From Deinococcus radiopugnans ATCC 19172 (GTDB lineage Bacteria > Deinococcota > Deinococci > Deinococcales > Deinococcaceae), in contig NZ_VDMO01000009.1 in the NCBI RefSeq assembly GCF_006335125.1, forward strand, positions 62,001 through 126,000: a DNA stretch of 64,000 nt, written 5' to 3'. The position numbers and the translations under genes are program-made. Below are positions 1 through 12,699 of this stretch, one piece after another (the first letter of the stretch is position 1; each line of letters starts with the position of its first letter). The notes below the pieces were generated by a model. That model was not told where the DNA came from. It did not search any database and saw nothing but the letters and a program-made list of their open reading frames with translations.

Positions 1-201
1 TGGGAGTTGACCGGGGTGGGCCTGGGCCGGCTGTCGTTCCGCCGCGCCGTGGCGCTGCCGCACCCCCCGCCCCGCTGGCTGTACCAGCGCCTCAGCGGTT
101 CGCTCAGCAGCGGCCAGCGTGATGAGTTGCTGCAGCAGGGCTGGACGCTGGTGGACAGCTGGCTGGGCACGTTTCACTACTTCAAGCGGCCCCTGCCCTG
201 A
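1..201 (+). CDS. C-terminal end of an unrecognised protein (5' truncated by the window)
   Basis: The frame is open from base 1 and ends at TGA 199-201, giving 66 residues that finish ...FHYFKRPLP. An internal TTG at 7 could be read as a start, but no ribosome binding site is visible and the frame continues to the window edge, so I treat this as the tail of a longer gene. The visible part is rich in Leu, Arg and Pro and shows no motif I can name. The ABC transporter gene starts 53 bases downstream on the same strand. Function is unknown. Confidence 0.45.
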   Translation, partial: WELTGVGLGRLSFRRAVALPHPPPRWLYQRLSGSLSSGQRDELLQQGWTLVDSWLGTFHYFKRPLP

Positions 202-254
202 ACGCCCTTTGCAACCCCCGCCCCACCACCCCCGTATTCCCTCCCAGGAGACCC

Positions 255-1022
255 ATGACCCAACCCCAGAACCCAGGCAATCAGACCATGCTGGACATTC
301 AGGACGTCACCAAGACCTACGGCAAATTCACGGCCCTGAGGGGCGTGTCCCTCAGGGCCCCCGAAGGCGAGGTGTTTGGCCTGCTCGGCCCCAACGGCGC
401 GGGCAAGACCACCCTGCTGCGGATTCTGGCCACCCTGCTGCAGCCGACGTCCGGCACGGCAGCGGTGGCCGGCTACGACGTCCAGCGCCAGCCCGAAGAG
501 GTTCGCCGCCGCGTGGGCGTGGTCAACGGCGGCATGGGCCTGCCCGCCCGCCTGACCGGGCGCGAGGTGCTGCGCTCCTTCGCCGGGCTGTACGGCATGA
601 CCCGCGCCCAGACCGAGGCCCGCATTGCCGAACTGGACGAACGGCTGGAGCTGGGCCGCACCCTGGACGTCCGCGCCGGGGACTACAGCACCGGCATGAA
701 GCAGAAGGTGGTGATCGCGCGCGCGGTCATTCAGGATCCGCCCGTCCTGATTCTGGACGAGGCGGCCAGCGGACTGGACATCTTCGCGCGCCGCACGCTG
801 CTGGATTTCGTTCTCGCCACCCGCGCGCCGGGGCGCCTGACCCTGTACTCCACCCACGTCATGTCCGAGGCCGAGGAGGTGTGTGACCGCGTGGCAATCC
901 TGCACGAGGGCCAGTTGCTGAGCGTGGGCCGCATTCCCGACATCCTGAGCCAGACGCGGGAGGGCAATCTGGAACGTGCCTTCTTCTCGCTGGTGCGCGG
1001 GGGTGAGGCGCGTGCGGTCTGA
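255..1022 (+). CDS. ABC transporter ATP-binding protein, NatA-like (ABC-2 exporter)
   Basis: 255-residue cytoplasmic ATPase that should power the membrane protein encoded next to it. Visible motifs in order are Walker [10 protein letters not shown] (about residue 46), a variant signature YSTGMKQK (about 143), Walker [13 protein letters not shown] (about 164) and the switch histidine in YSTHV. The start ATG has AGGAG eight bases upstream; a second Met 11 codons later (288) is less well placed. The stop overlaps the GTG start of the permease gene by 11 bases, so the two are translationally linked. The family (sodium or drug exporters of the ABC-2 class) is clear; the substrate is not. Confidence 0.9.
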   Translation: MTQPQNPGNQTMLDIQDVTKTYGKFTALRGVSLRAPEGEVFGLLGPNGAGKTTLLRILATLLQPTSGTAAVAGYDVQRQPEEVRRRVGVVNGGMGLPARLTGREVLRSFAGLYGMTRAQTEARIAELDERLELGRTLDVRAGDYSTGMKQKVVIARAVIQDPPVLILDEAASGLDIFARRTLLDFVLATRAPGRLTLYSTHVMSEAEEVCDRVAILHEGQLLSVGRIPDILSQTREGNLERAFFSLVRGGEARAV

Positions 1023-2289
1023 ACCCAGAGTTTCGGGGGGCATCCGCTCCAATATGGTCTGGCGCATCGCCGCCCGCGATCTGCTGTCCACCCTGCGGGA
1101 CCGCCGCACCCTGAGCGCCACCATCCTGATGCCGCTGATCCTGATTCCGGCCCTGTCGCTGGGATTGCCCCTCCTATTGGGCAGCTTTATTGGCGGGCAG
1201 CAGCAGGAGCGGCAGAAGGTGGGCGTGGTGGGCACCCTGCCCGCCGGACTGCGGGCCGCGCTGGAGCAGGACGAGAAGGTGGACGGCCAGACGGTGCGCG
1301 CGGGCGTGACCCTGGTGCCCGTGACAGACCCCACGCAGGCGGTGCAGTCGGGGGACGTGGACGCCGCGATTCAGGCTCCTGCCCCGCTGCCCACCCGCGC
1401 CGGGGACGGCAGCGGCGAGCTGGAGGTCTACGCCAAGCTCAGCAGCCTGCGCGCCCAGGCCGGGGCCTACAGCAAGGTTCAGGACGTGGTGGACGGCTAC
1501 AACCGCACCCTGACGCTGGATCGCCTGCAAGGCCTGGGCCTGGGGGCCGACACCCTGACGCCCGTGACCATCAAACCCATCGACGCCAGCCCCCCGCAGG
1601 AGCAGCGCAGCGGGCAACTGGCCTTCCTGATTCCCTTCCTGATGCTGCAGTTCATCCTGTCGGGCGGCATGGCCACCGCCATTGACGCCACCGCCGGGGA
1701 GAAGGAACGTGGCACCTTAGAAAGCCTGCTGGTCTCGCCGGTGCGCCGCGCCGAGGTGGTGACCGGCAAACTGCTGGCCACCACCCTCACCGCCCTGCTC
1801 AGCGCGTGCTTCAGCGTGGGGGGCTTCGTGATCAGTGGGCTGGTGGCCGCCGCGTTCCTGAACAGCAGAAGCGGTCTGGGGGCCGACATCACGTCCTCGA
1901 TGGGCGGGCAACTCACCCTGACCCCCGGCGGCACCCTGGGGATGCTGGGGCTGGCCGCCAGCGCCGCCCTGATCATCAGCGCCGTGCTGATCGCCATCGG
2001 CATCTACGCCCGCAGCTTCAAGGAGGCTCAGACGTACATCGCCCCACTAACGCTGGTGATCGTGCTACCCGCCGTGATGCTGCAATTTGCGGATTTCCTG
2101 ACCCTGAACACCGCCGTGTACGCCGTGCCGCTGTTCGGCTCGATGGTCTCGATCCTGAACATCGTCAAGGGCGCGGCAGAGCCGGGGCAGATCCTGCTGG
2201 CCATCCTCGCCAACCTGATCGGCGCGGCGCTGCTGTCGCTGCTGGCGCTGCGCTCCTTCGGGCGGGAGGAAGTGATTTTCCGGAACTGA
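1012..2289 (+). CDS. ABC-2 type permease, NatB-like
   Basis: About 425-residue membrane protein, the channel partner of the preceding ATPase. One hydrophobic segment lies near the N-terminus ([20 protein letters not shown]), followed by a large extracytoplasmic domain of about 160 residues, then five or six membrane segments. The sequence [15 protein letters not shown] before the second hydrophobic block is the typical ABC-2 coupling motif. I place the start at GTG 1012 because GGGGTGAGG precedes it and the ABC exporter pair then overlaps by 11 bases; ATG 1054 (MVWRIAARD) is the main alternative. Substrate unknown. Confidence 0.85.
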   Translation: MRSEPRVSGGIRSNMVWRIAARDLLSTLRDRRTLSATILMPLILIPALSLGLPLLLGSFIGGQQQERQKVGVVGTLPAGLRAALEQDEKVDGQTVRAGVTLVPVTDPTQAVQSGDVDAAIQAPAPLPTRAGDGSGELEVYAKLSSLRAQAGAYSKVQDVVDGYNRTLTLDRLQGLGLGADTLTPVTIKPIDASPPQEQRSGQLAFLIPFLMLQFILSGGMATAIDATAGEKERGTLESLLVSPVRRAEVVTGKLLATTLTALLSACFSVGGFVISGLVAAAFLNSRSGLGADITSSMGGQLTLTPGGTLGMLGLAASAALIISAVLIAIGIYARSFKEAQTYIAPLTLVIVLPAVMLQFADFLTLNTAVYAVPLFGSMVSILNIVKGAAEPGQILLAILANLIGAALLSLLALRSFGREEVIFRN

Positions 2290-2361
2290 GCGGCCGAGTG
2301 GCCTCGAACACACATAAAGGAGCGGTCCCCTTCCAGCGGCTTAAACGCATAGAAGGGGGAT

Positions 2362-2387
2362 CGCTCTCTGCTTTCAGAGCGTTATTT
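2362..2387 (+). terminator. Possible intrinsic terminator after the ABC exporter
   Basis: CGCTCT and AGAGCG form a short hairpin (2362-2381) followed by TTATTT. It sits between the convergent ends of the permease gene and the hydrolase gene. The stem is only six pairs and the T tract is broken. Confidence 0.35.
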
Positions 2388-3380
2388 CAGCCCGGCCCAG
2401 AACGCATCCAGCGCCGCCTTCACTTCAGGCATCTTCTCGAACTGAGGCAGGCCGTCGGTGCCCTCGATCCGCACGGCTTTCACGCCCTCCTGCTGGGTGA
2501 ACTGTTGCAGGCGGTCAAAGCTGACGAAGCCGTCCTGATCGTAGAGGACGATCACGGGAATGGTCAGTTTGCTGTACAGGTCACCGTAAGCGTCGTTGGT
2601 GAATAGCTGTCCGCTGATGAAGTACACCGGGGCGTACTTGGCGCCCGGCTGGCGGGTGGTCTCCAGCGCGTAGTCCACCAACCCCCCATCTACCGGCCCC
2701 CGGAACGAGCGGCTCAGAAAGTACTCGATGCTGGGGCGCAGGCGCAGGGCCGCGTACAGCGGCGTGCTGACCGCGTTCAGTCGGTCATACAGTTTCTGGC
2801 CGCCGTCCTCCGCGTTGGCCTCCTGTGTGCCGCCGCGCGGCGCTCCCAGACCGCTCGGGCTGATCAGCGCCAAGCTGCGGATGCGCGGCTCGCTCAGGGC
2901 GGCGCGGGCGGTGAACTCGCTGCCCAGGCTCAGGCCCACCACGTCCACGTCCTGTCCGATCCGCTCTACCAGCGCGGTCAGCGAGCGGGTCATCAGCTCC
3001 TTGGTGTATTGAGTGTCGGGCCGGGCACTGCTGCCGAAGCCGGGCCACTCCAGCGCGTAGACCGGGCGGGTGCCCACGTAGGCGTCCCACACCGGCTTCA
3101 TCTCGTAGGCGCTGGCGGCGGCGTTCACGCTGGGGGTCAGCACCAGCGGGCGGCCCCCACCCTGCCCATCACTGCCGCGCGTATCCACGTAATACGCCAC
3201 CTGACCGAAACCGGGCAGATCGAAAAACTTGCGCTCCCCGCCCACGGCGGGCCGCAAGTCGGTGGTGGCCTTCGCGGCGGGCACGGGCGCGGTGGTGGCG
3301 CTGGGGGCGCAGGCGGCCAGACCCACGGCCAGCGCTCCGCCCAGCAGAATCAGGGCAACGGTCTTGCACGAGAGCTTCAT
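2382..3380 (-). CDS. Lipoprotein alpha/beta hydrolase
   Basis: 332-residue protein with an N-terminal lipoprotein signal (hydrophobic stretch ending [10 protein letters not shown], lipobox Cys about residue 24), so probably anchored outside the cytoplasmic membrane. The alpha/beta hydrolase fold is indicated by the nucleophile elbow GLSLG (about residue 150) and the acid region LYDQDGF near the C-terminus; no clear catalytic His motif is obvious at the end. The start ATG follows CAAACT by six bases, a leaderless-type arrangement. It is convergent with the ABC exporter and divergent from the polyprenyl synthase. Substrate unknown. Confidence 0.8.
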   Translation of the reverse strand: MKLSCKTVALILLGGALAVGLAACAPSATTAPVPAAKATTDLRPAVGGERKFFDLPGFGQVAYYVDTRGSDGQGGGRPLVLTPSVNAAASAYEMKPVWDAYVGTRPVYALEWPGFGSSARPDTQYTKELMTRSLTALVERIGQDVDVVGLSLGSEFTARAALSEPRIRSLALISPSGLGAPRGGTQEANAEDGGQKLYDRLNAVSTPLYAALRLRPSIEYFLSRSFRGPVDGGLVDYALETTRQPGAKYAPVYFISGQLFTNDAYGDLYSKLTIPVIVLYDQDGFVSFDRLQQFTQQEGVKAVRIEGTDGLPQFEKMPEVKAALDAFWAGLK

Positions 3381-3467
3381 TCGGCCAGTTTGCTCTCCAA
3401 GGCCTGTCGGTGGCTGTCGGGCGCGGTACGGTTCTCTTTATCCTCGGGGCCGCTAGACTGCCCCCCG

Positions 3468-4457
3468 ATGCGTCCTGATCTGCTGTCCCGCGTGCTGTCG
3501 CTGCTGCCCGAGTCCGGGACGCGCCCCGAATACCAGCAGTACCACGACATGCTGCGCGACTACCCCCGGCGCGGCGGCAAGGGCATTCGCAGCGAACTGC
3601 TGCTCGCCAGCGCCCGCGCGCACGGCGTGACCGTGGACACGCCGCAGTGGGAGGCCGCGTTGTGGCTGGCCGCCGCGCTGGAGCTGTTCCAGAACTGGGT
3701 GCTGATCCACGACGACATCGAGGACGACTCCGAGGAACGCCGGGGCAAACCGGCCCTGCACCGCCTGCACGGCGTGCCGCTGGCCATCAACGCCGGGGAC
3801 GCCCTGCACGCCTACATGTGGGCCGCCGTCCACCGCGCCGACGTGCCCGGCACCATGCCCGAATTCCTGAACATGATCCACCACACCGCCCAGGGCCAGC
3901 ACCTGGACTTGTGCTGGGTGGAGGGCCGCCGCTGGGATCTGATGGAGGACGACTACCTGGAAATGGTGCGCCAGAAGACCGCGTACTACACGGTGGTCAT
4001 TCCGCTGCGGCTGGGGGCGCTGGCGGCGGGTGTTCAGCCATCCGAGCAGTTCACGCCCGCTGGCCTGGCGCTGGGCGCGGCCTTCCAGATCCGTGACGAC
4101 GTGCTGAACCTGGCGGGCGACGCGGCCAGGTACGGCAAGGAAATCGGCGGCGATCTGCTGGAGGGCAAGCGCACCATGATCGTGCTGCACTGGCTGCGCA
4201 CCGCGCCGGCAGCCCAGCGCCAGGCCTTCCTGAAGCAGATGGGCCTGAACCGCCCCGACAAGGACGCCCGGACCATTGCCGACATTCACCGCTGGTTGCT
4301 GGACAGCGGCAGCGTCACCTACGCCCAGGAGTACGCCCACGCCCAGGCCGAGCAGGGGCTGGCGCTGCTTTCGGAGGCGTTCGCGGAGGCTCCAGGCCAG
4401 CAAGCAGCGGCGGAACTGCTGGCCGCCATGCGCGAACTCGCGACGCGCGACGCCTGA
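3468..4457 (+). CDS. Polyprenyl diphosphate synthase (trans-isoprenyl type)
   Basis: 329-residue all-alpha isoprenoid chain-elongating enzyme, expected to condense isopentenyl diphosphate onto allylic diphosphates for carotenoids or quinones. The first Asp-rich motif is HDDIEDDSEERRG (about residue 83), the substrate-binding GGKGIRSE is near residue 37, and the second Asp-rich region is IRDDVLNLAGD (about 208), where the usual last Asp of DDxxD is Asn, followed by GKEIGGDLLEGKRT. The frame is open far upstream, but ATG 3468 follows the -10 box TAGACT (3454-3459) by eight bases and has no ribosome binding site, so I take it as a leaderless start. Chain length of the product cannot be read. Confidence 0.88.
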   Translation: MRPDLLSRVLSLLPESGTRPEYQQYHDMLRDYPRRGGKGIRSELLLASARAHGVTVDTPQWEAALWLAAALELFQNWVLIHDDIEDDSEERRGKPALHRLHGVPLAINAGDALHAYMWAAVHRADVPGTMPEFLNMIHHTAQGQHLDLCWVEGRRWDLMEDDYLEMVRQKTAYYTVVIPLRLGALAAGVQPSEQFTPAGLALGAAFQIRDDVLNLAGDAARYGKEIGGDLLEGKRTMIVLHWLRTAPAAQRQAFLKQMGLNRPDKDARTIADIHRWLLDSGSVTYAQEYAHAQAEQGLALLSEAFAEAPGQQAAAELLAAMRELATRDA

Positions 4458-4588
4458 AGGTAAAGACGCACCCCAGGGTAGCAAAATTGATCTAAACGAG
4501 AATCCGCTGACCAGGACGGTGTTTGCGCCACTCCCGACGGCTGATCGTCGCCGGGTCACGCGTCCAGCATTTACAGACCTCACCACCA

Positions 4589-4611
4589 ACCTAACGCTCG
4601 TTAGGTAGACT
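4589..4611 (+). promoter_or_regulatory. PaaR-type operator over the paaABCD promoter
   Basis: A perfect inverted repeat CTAACGCTCGTTAG (4591-4604), extended to ACCTAACGCTCGTTAGGT, directly abuts the -10 box TAGACT (4606-4611). It fits the CNAACGNNCGTTNG consensus that I recall for the TetR-family repressor PaaR of Thermus thermophilus, whose inducer is phenylacetyl-CoA. The operator fills the -35/-10 spacer, so bound repressor should block RNA polymerase. No paaR gene lies in the window. The same 14 bases recur at 22418-22431. Confidence 0.8.
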
Positions 4612-4636
4612 GGGGGCAGCTCAGGAGGTACGTCCT

Positions 4637-5602
<966 letters not shown>

Positions 5603-5615
5603 GAACCAAGCCGGA

Positions 5616-5641
5616 AGAGGGGGCTTGCCGCCCCTTTTCTT
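5616..5641 (+). terminator. Intercistronic terminator-like hairpin between paaA and paaB
   Basis: AGGGGGC (5618-5624) and GCCCCTT (5630-5636) form a stem with loop TTGCC, directly followed by TTTTCTT. The stem is short (5 GC pairs plus flanking A-T/G-T pairs), so it may act as a partial terminator or a 3' stabiliser of paaA mRNA. Confidence 0.45.
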
Positions 5642-5688
5642 CTCCAGTCCCGCTACCTCTCGCCCCACGCCTCTTTCAAAGGACGGCC

Positions 5689-6338
5689 ATGATCCAGACC
5701 TCCCCCGACACCCAGTGGCCCCGCTGGGAAATCTTCAAGCAGGACTCCGAAAAACGGCCCTACCAGAGCGTGGGCAGTGTTCATGCGGGCGATCCGAACC
5801 ACGCCCTGCTGACGGCTCGCAACGTGTTCGTGCGCCGCCCAGCCGCCGTCAACCTCTGGGCCGTGCGCGAGGACGACATCCTGATTGCCACCCCGGAGGA
5901 AGTCGCCACCCATCCGGAGGTGCTGCAAACGCCCGGCGAGGGCGACACCTACCACGTGGGCGTCAAGAAGTCCCACAAGCGCAGCATGACCTTCGTGGAT
6001 CTGGTGGGAACGCTGCAGGCCACCGGCCCCGGCGACGCGCTGCGGCAGGCCAGCGAGGCCCACGCCGACGCGCTGGCGTGGCTGGTCTTTCCCGAATCCG
6101 CCATCGCCCGCACCGACGACGACGCCGAAACGGTGGAAAGCTGGTTCGCGCCCGCCAAAGACAAGACCTACAAGCAGCAGCAATACTACGGCGTGATCGG
6201 CAAGCATGTCGGTGAGCTGAAGCGCGAGGGCCGCATGCCCCGACGCGCCACCGAGGAGCCGCATGTGGCCGATCACAAGGTGTATGACCACCCGCACGAC
6301 GCCACACCCGAACAGGTAAAAACCCCCGAGGTTCAGCA

Positions 6339-6342
<4 letters not shown>
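5689..6342 (+). CDS. paaB: Phenylacetyl-CoA epoxidase subunit PaaB, tandem two-domain form
   Basis: 217-residue protein, about twice the length of the roughly 95-residue E. coli PaaB. Residues 8-70 match a PaaB start (WPRWEIFKQ, then [17 protein letters not shown] and a VRR segment). Residues 100-185 look like a second copy: [18 protein letters not shown] resembles the GSVHA...AL block, and [20 protein letters not shown] resembles the PaaB C-terminus. PaaB is the small bridging subunit of the PaaABC complex. ATG 5689 has AAAGGA upstream. It overlaps paaC by four bases (ATGA). The last 30 residues are charged and appear disordered. Confidence 0.85.
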
Positions 6343-7118
<776 letters not shown>

Positions 7119-7142
7119 GCCCCCACCCTTGAAGGAGAACCC

Positions 7143-7643
7143 ATGACCGCCCCACACCCCCCACTGACCCCGCAAGCCGTCTGGGCCGCGCTGGACACCG
7201 TGCCAGACCCCGAGATTCCCGTCGTGTCCGTCACCGACATGGGCATGGTGCGTGACGTGCAGATCGGGGAAGGCGGCGCGGTCACGGTGACCTTCACGCC
7301 CACCTTCAGCGGTTGCCCCGCGCTGCACGTCATTCGCGACAGTATTGGGCAGGCGGTGCGCGATCTGGGGGCCTCCGCCGTGGAGGTCAGAAGCACGCTG
7401 ACGCCGCCGTGGACGACCGACTGGATCAAGGACGACGCCCGCGAACGCCTGCGCCAGTACGGCATTGCCCCGCCCGCTCCCGCCGAGGACGGCCTGATTC
7501 AGCTGCAGGCCGACGCCACCCGTTGCCCCCGCTGCGGCAGCTTCGACGTGCGGATGACCGGCAGCTTCGGCCCGACGCTGTGCAAGCGGCTCTACGTCTG
7601 CGACGCCTGTAAGGAGCCCTTCGAGGGCTTTAAGAGCGTCTAG
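7143..7643 (+). CDS. paaD: Phenylacetate degradation protein PaaD (Fe-S assembly type)
   Basis: 166-residue MIP18/DUF59-family protein, thought to help assemble iron centres of the epoxidase system. The N-terminal signature [16 protein letters not shown] (about residue 22) and the conserved Cys of FSGCPA are present; the C-terminus has a CPRCGS...[10 protein letters not shown] zinc-type four-Cys cluster as in PaaD. Ribosome site AAGGAG lies 7 bases before the ATG. It is the last gene of the operon: a strong terminator follows and no paaE reductase is present in the window. Confidence 0.93.
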   Translation: MTAPHPPLTPQAVWAALDTVPDPEIPVVSVTDMGMVRDVQIGEGGAVTVTFTPTFSGCPALHVIRDSIGQAVRDLGASAVEVRSTLTPPWTTDWIKDDARERLRQYGIAPPAPAEDGLIQLQADATRCPRCGSFDVRMTGSFGPTLCKRLYVCDACKEPFEGFKSV

Positions 7644-7655
7644 GGCGCTGAATCA

Positions 7656-7694
7656 AGACCCCCGACTCTGGGTTGAGTCGGGGGTCTTTGTTTT
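7656..7694 (+). terminator. Intrinsic terminator of the paa operon
   Basis: AGACCCCCGACTC (7656-7668) pairs perfectly with GAGTCGGGGGTCT (7675-7687) across a six-base loop, followed by TTTGTTTT. It ends paaD transcription; a minus-strand gene ends 19 bases further on. Confidence 0.9.
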
Positions 7695-7712
7695 CAGTTC
7701 GGCCCTCTTGGA

Positions 7713-8090
<378 letters not shown>

Positions 8091-8169
8091 GTTACGGGGC
8101 AGCATAGCGCAGACGTTAGGCCATTCGGCTGTTGTGGGCGAGAAAGGATTCTGAGCGAAATGGGAAGCC

Positions 8170-8721
<552 letters not shown>

Positions 8722-10761
8722 CCTCACCGCCTTGCAGCGGTTCGCCGCTCAGGCCGTCCCGCCACTCGCCCACCGGCAGGGTCAGGCGGACTGGATGCGC
8801 CTCGCCCCGGCGGCTGGCGATCACCACGGCCCGCTCCGTCCGTCCATCTCTATATGTGTACTCGCGCAGAAAGGCGATGGCGTCGGCCTCTGCGTGCAGG
8901 AAGCGCAGCGAACCCTCCTGCAGGACGTGGGTCTGGCGGCGCAGGTGGATCAGCGCCCGCACCCTCTCACGCAGTTCGGTGTCCCACTTCGCCTCGTCCC
9001 ACGGCATCGGCTCGCGGCACCACGGCATGTTGCCGGGGCGGCTCTGGGTGACGCCCACCTCTGAACCGTAATACGTACACGGCACGCCCGCGTAGCCCAT
9101 CAGCAGCGTGTAGGCGGCCAGGAATTTGGTGCGGTCATTGCCGACGCGGAACATCGCCCGCCCGATGTCGTGGGATTCGAGCAGGTTGAACATGCTCAGC
9201 GCCACCTGTGGCGGCAGCGCGTGGTAGGCGTCCCACAGGATCTCGGTCAGTTCGGTGCCGTCCAGGCGGCTGGGTTCGCCGTAATACGTCGCGCCCGCAA
9301 TCCACTGCACCACCGGCAGGCCGAAGCCATGGTAGTTCATGCTGGCGTCCTCGCCGGTGCCGTCCAGCGCGTGTTCGGGGTCGTAGAAGCGTTCGCCGAA
9401 GACGTAGGCGTCGGGGCGTTCCTCGCGGGCGGCGCGTTTCAGGGCGCGGTGCAGCGGCAGGTTGTCCTCGTCGGTGCCGCCCGCGCCGATCATGTGCGCC
9501 ACGTCCAGCCGCCAGCCGGAGGCCCCGCGCCGCAACCAGTGGCGCACCACGCTCTGTTCGCCGTTCAGGAATTCCTGCGCCGCGTAATCGTTGCGGTAGT
9601 CGATCTTGGGCAGTGTCGGCACGTCGAAAAACGCGTGGTAGGGCGGTTTGCCCGGCTCGTCGCGCCAGCTGAAGAGGGTGCGCTGCGGTGAGGTCTCGTC
9701 GGCCAGCGCCGCCTGAAACAGTGCGTTCTCGTTGCCCATGTGATTAAACACGCCGTCCAGCACGATGCGGACGCCTGCCTCATCAGCCTGCTGCGCCAGT
9801 TCGTCCCAGGCCGCGTCGCCGCCCAAGTGCGGGTCGACGTGGCGGTAATCGGTGATGTCGTAGCGGTGGTTGCTGGGCGAGACGAAGATCGGCGTGAGCC
9901 ACAGTGCGTTGACGCCCAGATCGGTCAGGTAGGGAAGGGCCTGCGTAATCCCATTCAAGTCGCCGCCGTAATGCCCGTGGATATCTCCCCAGGCGTCCAC
10001 CGCCCTGTCCCACGGCACGTGCTCCACCACGCGGCCCGCGTAGATGTATTCGCCCGTTTGCACGTCGTTGCCCGGATCGCCGTTGCGGAAGCGGTCGGGG
10101 AAAATCTGGTAGAAGACGCACTTCCAGGCCCATTCGGGGGCCACGTACCCGGCCAGGTACTGAAACCAGTTGCGAAAGCCCCGGCGGGTGTGGTGCAGGC
10201 CCAGCGCGGTCAGGTTCAGGTGGTCGTCCGGCAGGTTCAGCTGCCACGCGTAGCGCACCCGCGCGTCGTGGATGGGCAGCGTGGCCTCGAACCAGCGGCC
10301 CTCTACCTGGCCGCTCTGCGAGTCACCTGCCAGCCCTGGAATCTCGTGCGCCTCGGCCAGCTCGATCTCGCCCACGCGCACGAAGCGCAGGCCCACGGAC
10401 TCGACGGGCAGGGTGGTTCGCAGGCGCACGCGGACGCTCTGGCCTGTGGGGGTGCCCAGGCGTTCGGTGTAGGCAGGAGTGTGGTCGTGGTGGGCGTCCA
10501 GCGTCATAGATCCTCCGAAAATGTCGCGCGGCACGGCCTTTCCCGAATCTGGGGAAGAGGTCGTGCCGCGCGGCGGGCAAGCGTTGCCTGTGGATTGAAA
10601 ACCTGCTGCCCGACAGTCTGCCCGGCGGCGGCCCACAGGTCAAGCCTGCCGCCACGCTTGCAATCCAGCTTTCTACATGTAACACTCTCGGTGTTCAAAA
10701 ACTCTTCATGTGGCAGTCGTTCGCGGGGCAGACCTGACGGCTGAAAGGAGGCTTTCCTCTG

Positions 10762-11415
10762 TTGCAACCGATTGCCAGCGCCCGTGTCGTGGACGTGGTG
10801 CGTGACCAGCTGCGTTCCGCCATTCTGGCCGGGGAACTCGCCCCAGGGTCACGCCTGAGCGTGCCGGAACTTGCCCGCCAGCTGGGCGTCAGCCGTTCGC
10901 CGGTGCGTGAGGCGGTGCTGCTGCTGGTGGGCGAGGGACTGGCGGTGGAGCAGTCGCGCCGGGGCGTGGAGGTGGCGCGGCTGGAGCTGAGCGATGTGCT
11001 GGAACTGTACGAGCTGCGGATCGCGCTGGAAAGCGTGGCCGCCCGCAGCGCCGCCGAACGCATGAGCGGCAGCGATCTGGCGGCGCTGCGCGGCGTGCTG
11101 GACGCCCAGGGCGCGGCGGCGGTGGGCGACGCCAGCAGCTTCCGCGAGCTGGATCTGCGCTTTCACGAGATCGTGACCCAGACCTGCGGCAACGCCCGGC
11201 TGGCCCGCCATGCGGCCATGCTGGCCCGCGAGATGCGGCTGGCCCGGCCGCTGATGGTGGGCGAGCCGTGGCATCTACGCCAGAGCCACGAGGAGCACCG
11301 CACCATCGAGCGTGCCCTGCGCCAGCGCGACGGCCCCGCCGCCGAGAACGCCATGCGCGAACACCTGAGCCGCGTGTCCCAGAGCGTGCGAAACCGACAC
11401 AGCCCCAAGCCCTGA
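10762..11415 (+). CDS. GntR-family transcriptional regulator, FCD subfamily
   Basis: 217-residue DNA-binding regulator. The winged helix-turn-helix occupies residues 5-70 (RLSVPELARQLGVSRSPVRE), and the FCD effector domain follows, with Asp/His residues in LDLRFHEIV, LRQSHEEH and MREHLSR placed to bind a metal. The TTG start is supported by AAAGGAGG ten bases upstream. It lies 38 bases before the first binding-protein gene of the amino-acid importer, so it probably controls or is co-transcribed with that transporter. The ligand is unknown. Confidence 0.88.
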   Translation: MQPIASARVVDVVRDQLRSAILAGELAPGSRLSVPELARQLGVSRSPVREAVLLLVGEGLAVEQSRRGVEVARLELSDVLELYELRIALESVAARSAAERMSGSDLAALRGVLDAQGAAAVGDASSFRELDLRFHEIVTQTCGNARLARHAAMLAREMRLARPLMVGEPWHLRQSHEEHRTIERALRQRDGPAAENAMREHLSRVSQSVRNRHSPKP

Positions 11416-11453
11416 CCCCCACGGCCGACATCCGGCCTCACAAGGAGATCAAC

Positions 11454-12623
11454 ATGCGTACATTCACTAGAAAGACCGCCCTCTTTACCCTCGCCCTCAC
11501 CCTGGCGACGGCCGCCAGCGCGCAGGACACCATCAAGGTGGGCGCGATCACCTCGGTGACCGGGCGTTTCGCCGAGTTCGGCAAGATGCAGCTGGCGGGG
11601 TTCAAGGTGGGCGTCGCCGAGGTCAACAAAAAGGGCGGCGTGCTGGGCAAGAAGCTGGAACTGATCATCGAGGACAACGCCAGCGACGTGAACAAGGGGC
11701 TGGCGGCTGCCGAGCGGCTGGTCAACGCGGGCGTGCCGCTGGTGCTCAACGAGTATTCCTCCAGCCTGGTCAAGGCGCAGGCGCAGTACCTGGCCCGCCA
11801 GAAGGTGCCCAATCTGGTGATCACCTCCAGCGGCGACGACATCACCAAGCCGGGCAGCGACTACATCTTCCGCCTGAACCAGCCGGCCAGCGCCTACGCC
11901 CAGGTCATCCTGGATCTGTTCAAGGCCAACAAGTTCAAGAGCATGGCGATCATCGCCGGAACAGGGTCGTTCGAGAAGAGCGTGGCCGACGCCGCCAACC
12001 GTATCGCCAAGGAATACGGCATCACGGTGGTGGAAGACCAGCGCTACGACAAGGGCCTGACCGATTTCCGCCCGGTGCTGAACCGCATTAAAGCCAAGAA
12101 CCCCGACGGCATCCTGATGGTCAGCTACGCCGAGGACAGCGTGGCCCTGATGCGGCAGGCCCGCGAGGTGGGCGTCAAACCGCGCCTGTTCGCCGGGGGC
12201 GCCGCCGGGTTCGCGCTGCCCGATTTCATCAAGGACAGTGGCGCCGCCGCCGAGAACGTCGTGACCGCCACCGCCTGGATTCCGCAGCTGCGCTACGCCG
12301 GAACGCAGAAGCTGAACGTGGATCTCAAGAAGGCGCTGGGCGGGGAAGACCCCAGCTACCACGCGGCGCAGGCCTACGCGGGCGTGCTGACCGCCGCCGC
12401 CGCCATCAACAAGGCGGGCAGCACTGACCGCGAGAAGGTGAGAGCCGCGCTGGGCACGGTCAACCTTCAGACCGCCTTCGGCCCGATCCAGTTCAAGGAC
12501 TACGACGGCTTCAAGAACCAGAACCCGCTGGAAATGGTGGCGCAGCAGGTGCAGAAGGGCGCGTTCGTGCCGGTGTATCCCAAGTCGGTCATCCCGCGCG
12601 CCTTGACCTTCGAGCGCAAATAA
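11454..12623 (+). CDS. Branched-chain amino-acid-type ABC transporter substrate-binding protein (copy 1)
   Basis: 389-residue secreted binding protein of the LivK / Peripla_BP_6 family. A signal peptide of about 22 residues ends ATAASAQ. The mature part opens with IKVGAITSVTGRFAEFGK, typical of the family. Start ATG 11454 has AAGGAG seven bases upstream; the open frame extends further back but overlaps the GntR gene. The next gene is a clear paralogue (for example KGLTDFRPVLNR here and KGLTDFRPLLNR there). Substrates may be branched-chain amino acids or other amides or acids; the sequence does not decide. Confidence 0.9.
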   Translation: MRTFTRKTALFTLALTLATAASAQDTIKVGAITSVTGRFAEFGKMQLAGFKVGVAEVNKKGGVLGKKLELIIEDNASDVNKGLAAAERLVNAGVPLVLNEYSSSLVKAQAQYLARQKVPNLVITSSGDDITKPGSDYIFRLNQPASAYAQVILDLFKANKFKSMAIIAGTGSFEKSVADAANRIAKEYGITVVEDQRYDKGLTDFRPVLNRIKAKNPDGILMVSYAEDSVALMRQAREVGVKPRLFAGGAAGFALPDFIKDSGAAAENVVTATAWIPQLRYAGTQKLNVDLKKALGGEDPSYHAAQAYAGVLTAAAAINKAGSTDREKVRAALGTVNLQTAFGPIQFKDYDGFKNQNPLEMVAQQVQKGAFVPVYPKSVIPRALTFERK

Positions 12624-12631
12624 GGTCAACC

Positions 12632-12681
12632 GGCGGTGGGGCGTGGTGGAGAACCGCGCGTTTTCCAGGCGCCCCCGCCGC
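12632..12681 (+). repeat. Intercistronic hairpin between the two binding-protein genes
   Basis: GGCGGTGGGGCG (12632-12643) can pair with CGCCCCCGCC (12670-12679) apart from a two-base bulge, around a 26-base loop. It lies between the tandem binding-protein genes and could stabilise the upstream message or reduce readthrough. Only TCTTT follows. Confidence 0.4.
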
Positions 12682-12699
12682 TCTTTCAGGAGGAACCGC

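Noticed and set aside
8101..8125. A third PaaR-type site (ACGTTAGG at about 8114).
   Set aside because: Only one half-site is present; the matching CNAACG half is missing.
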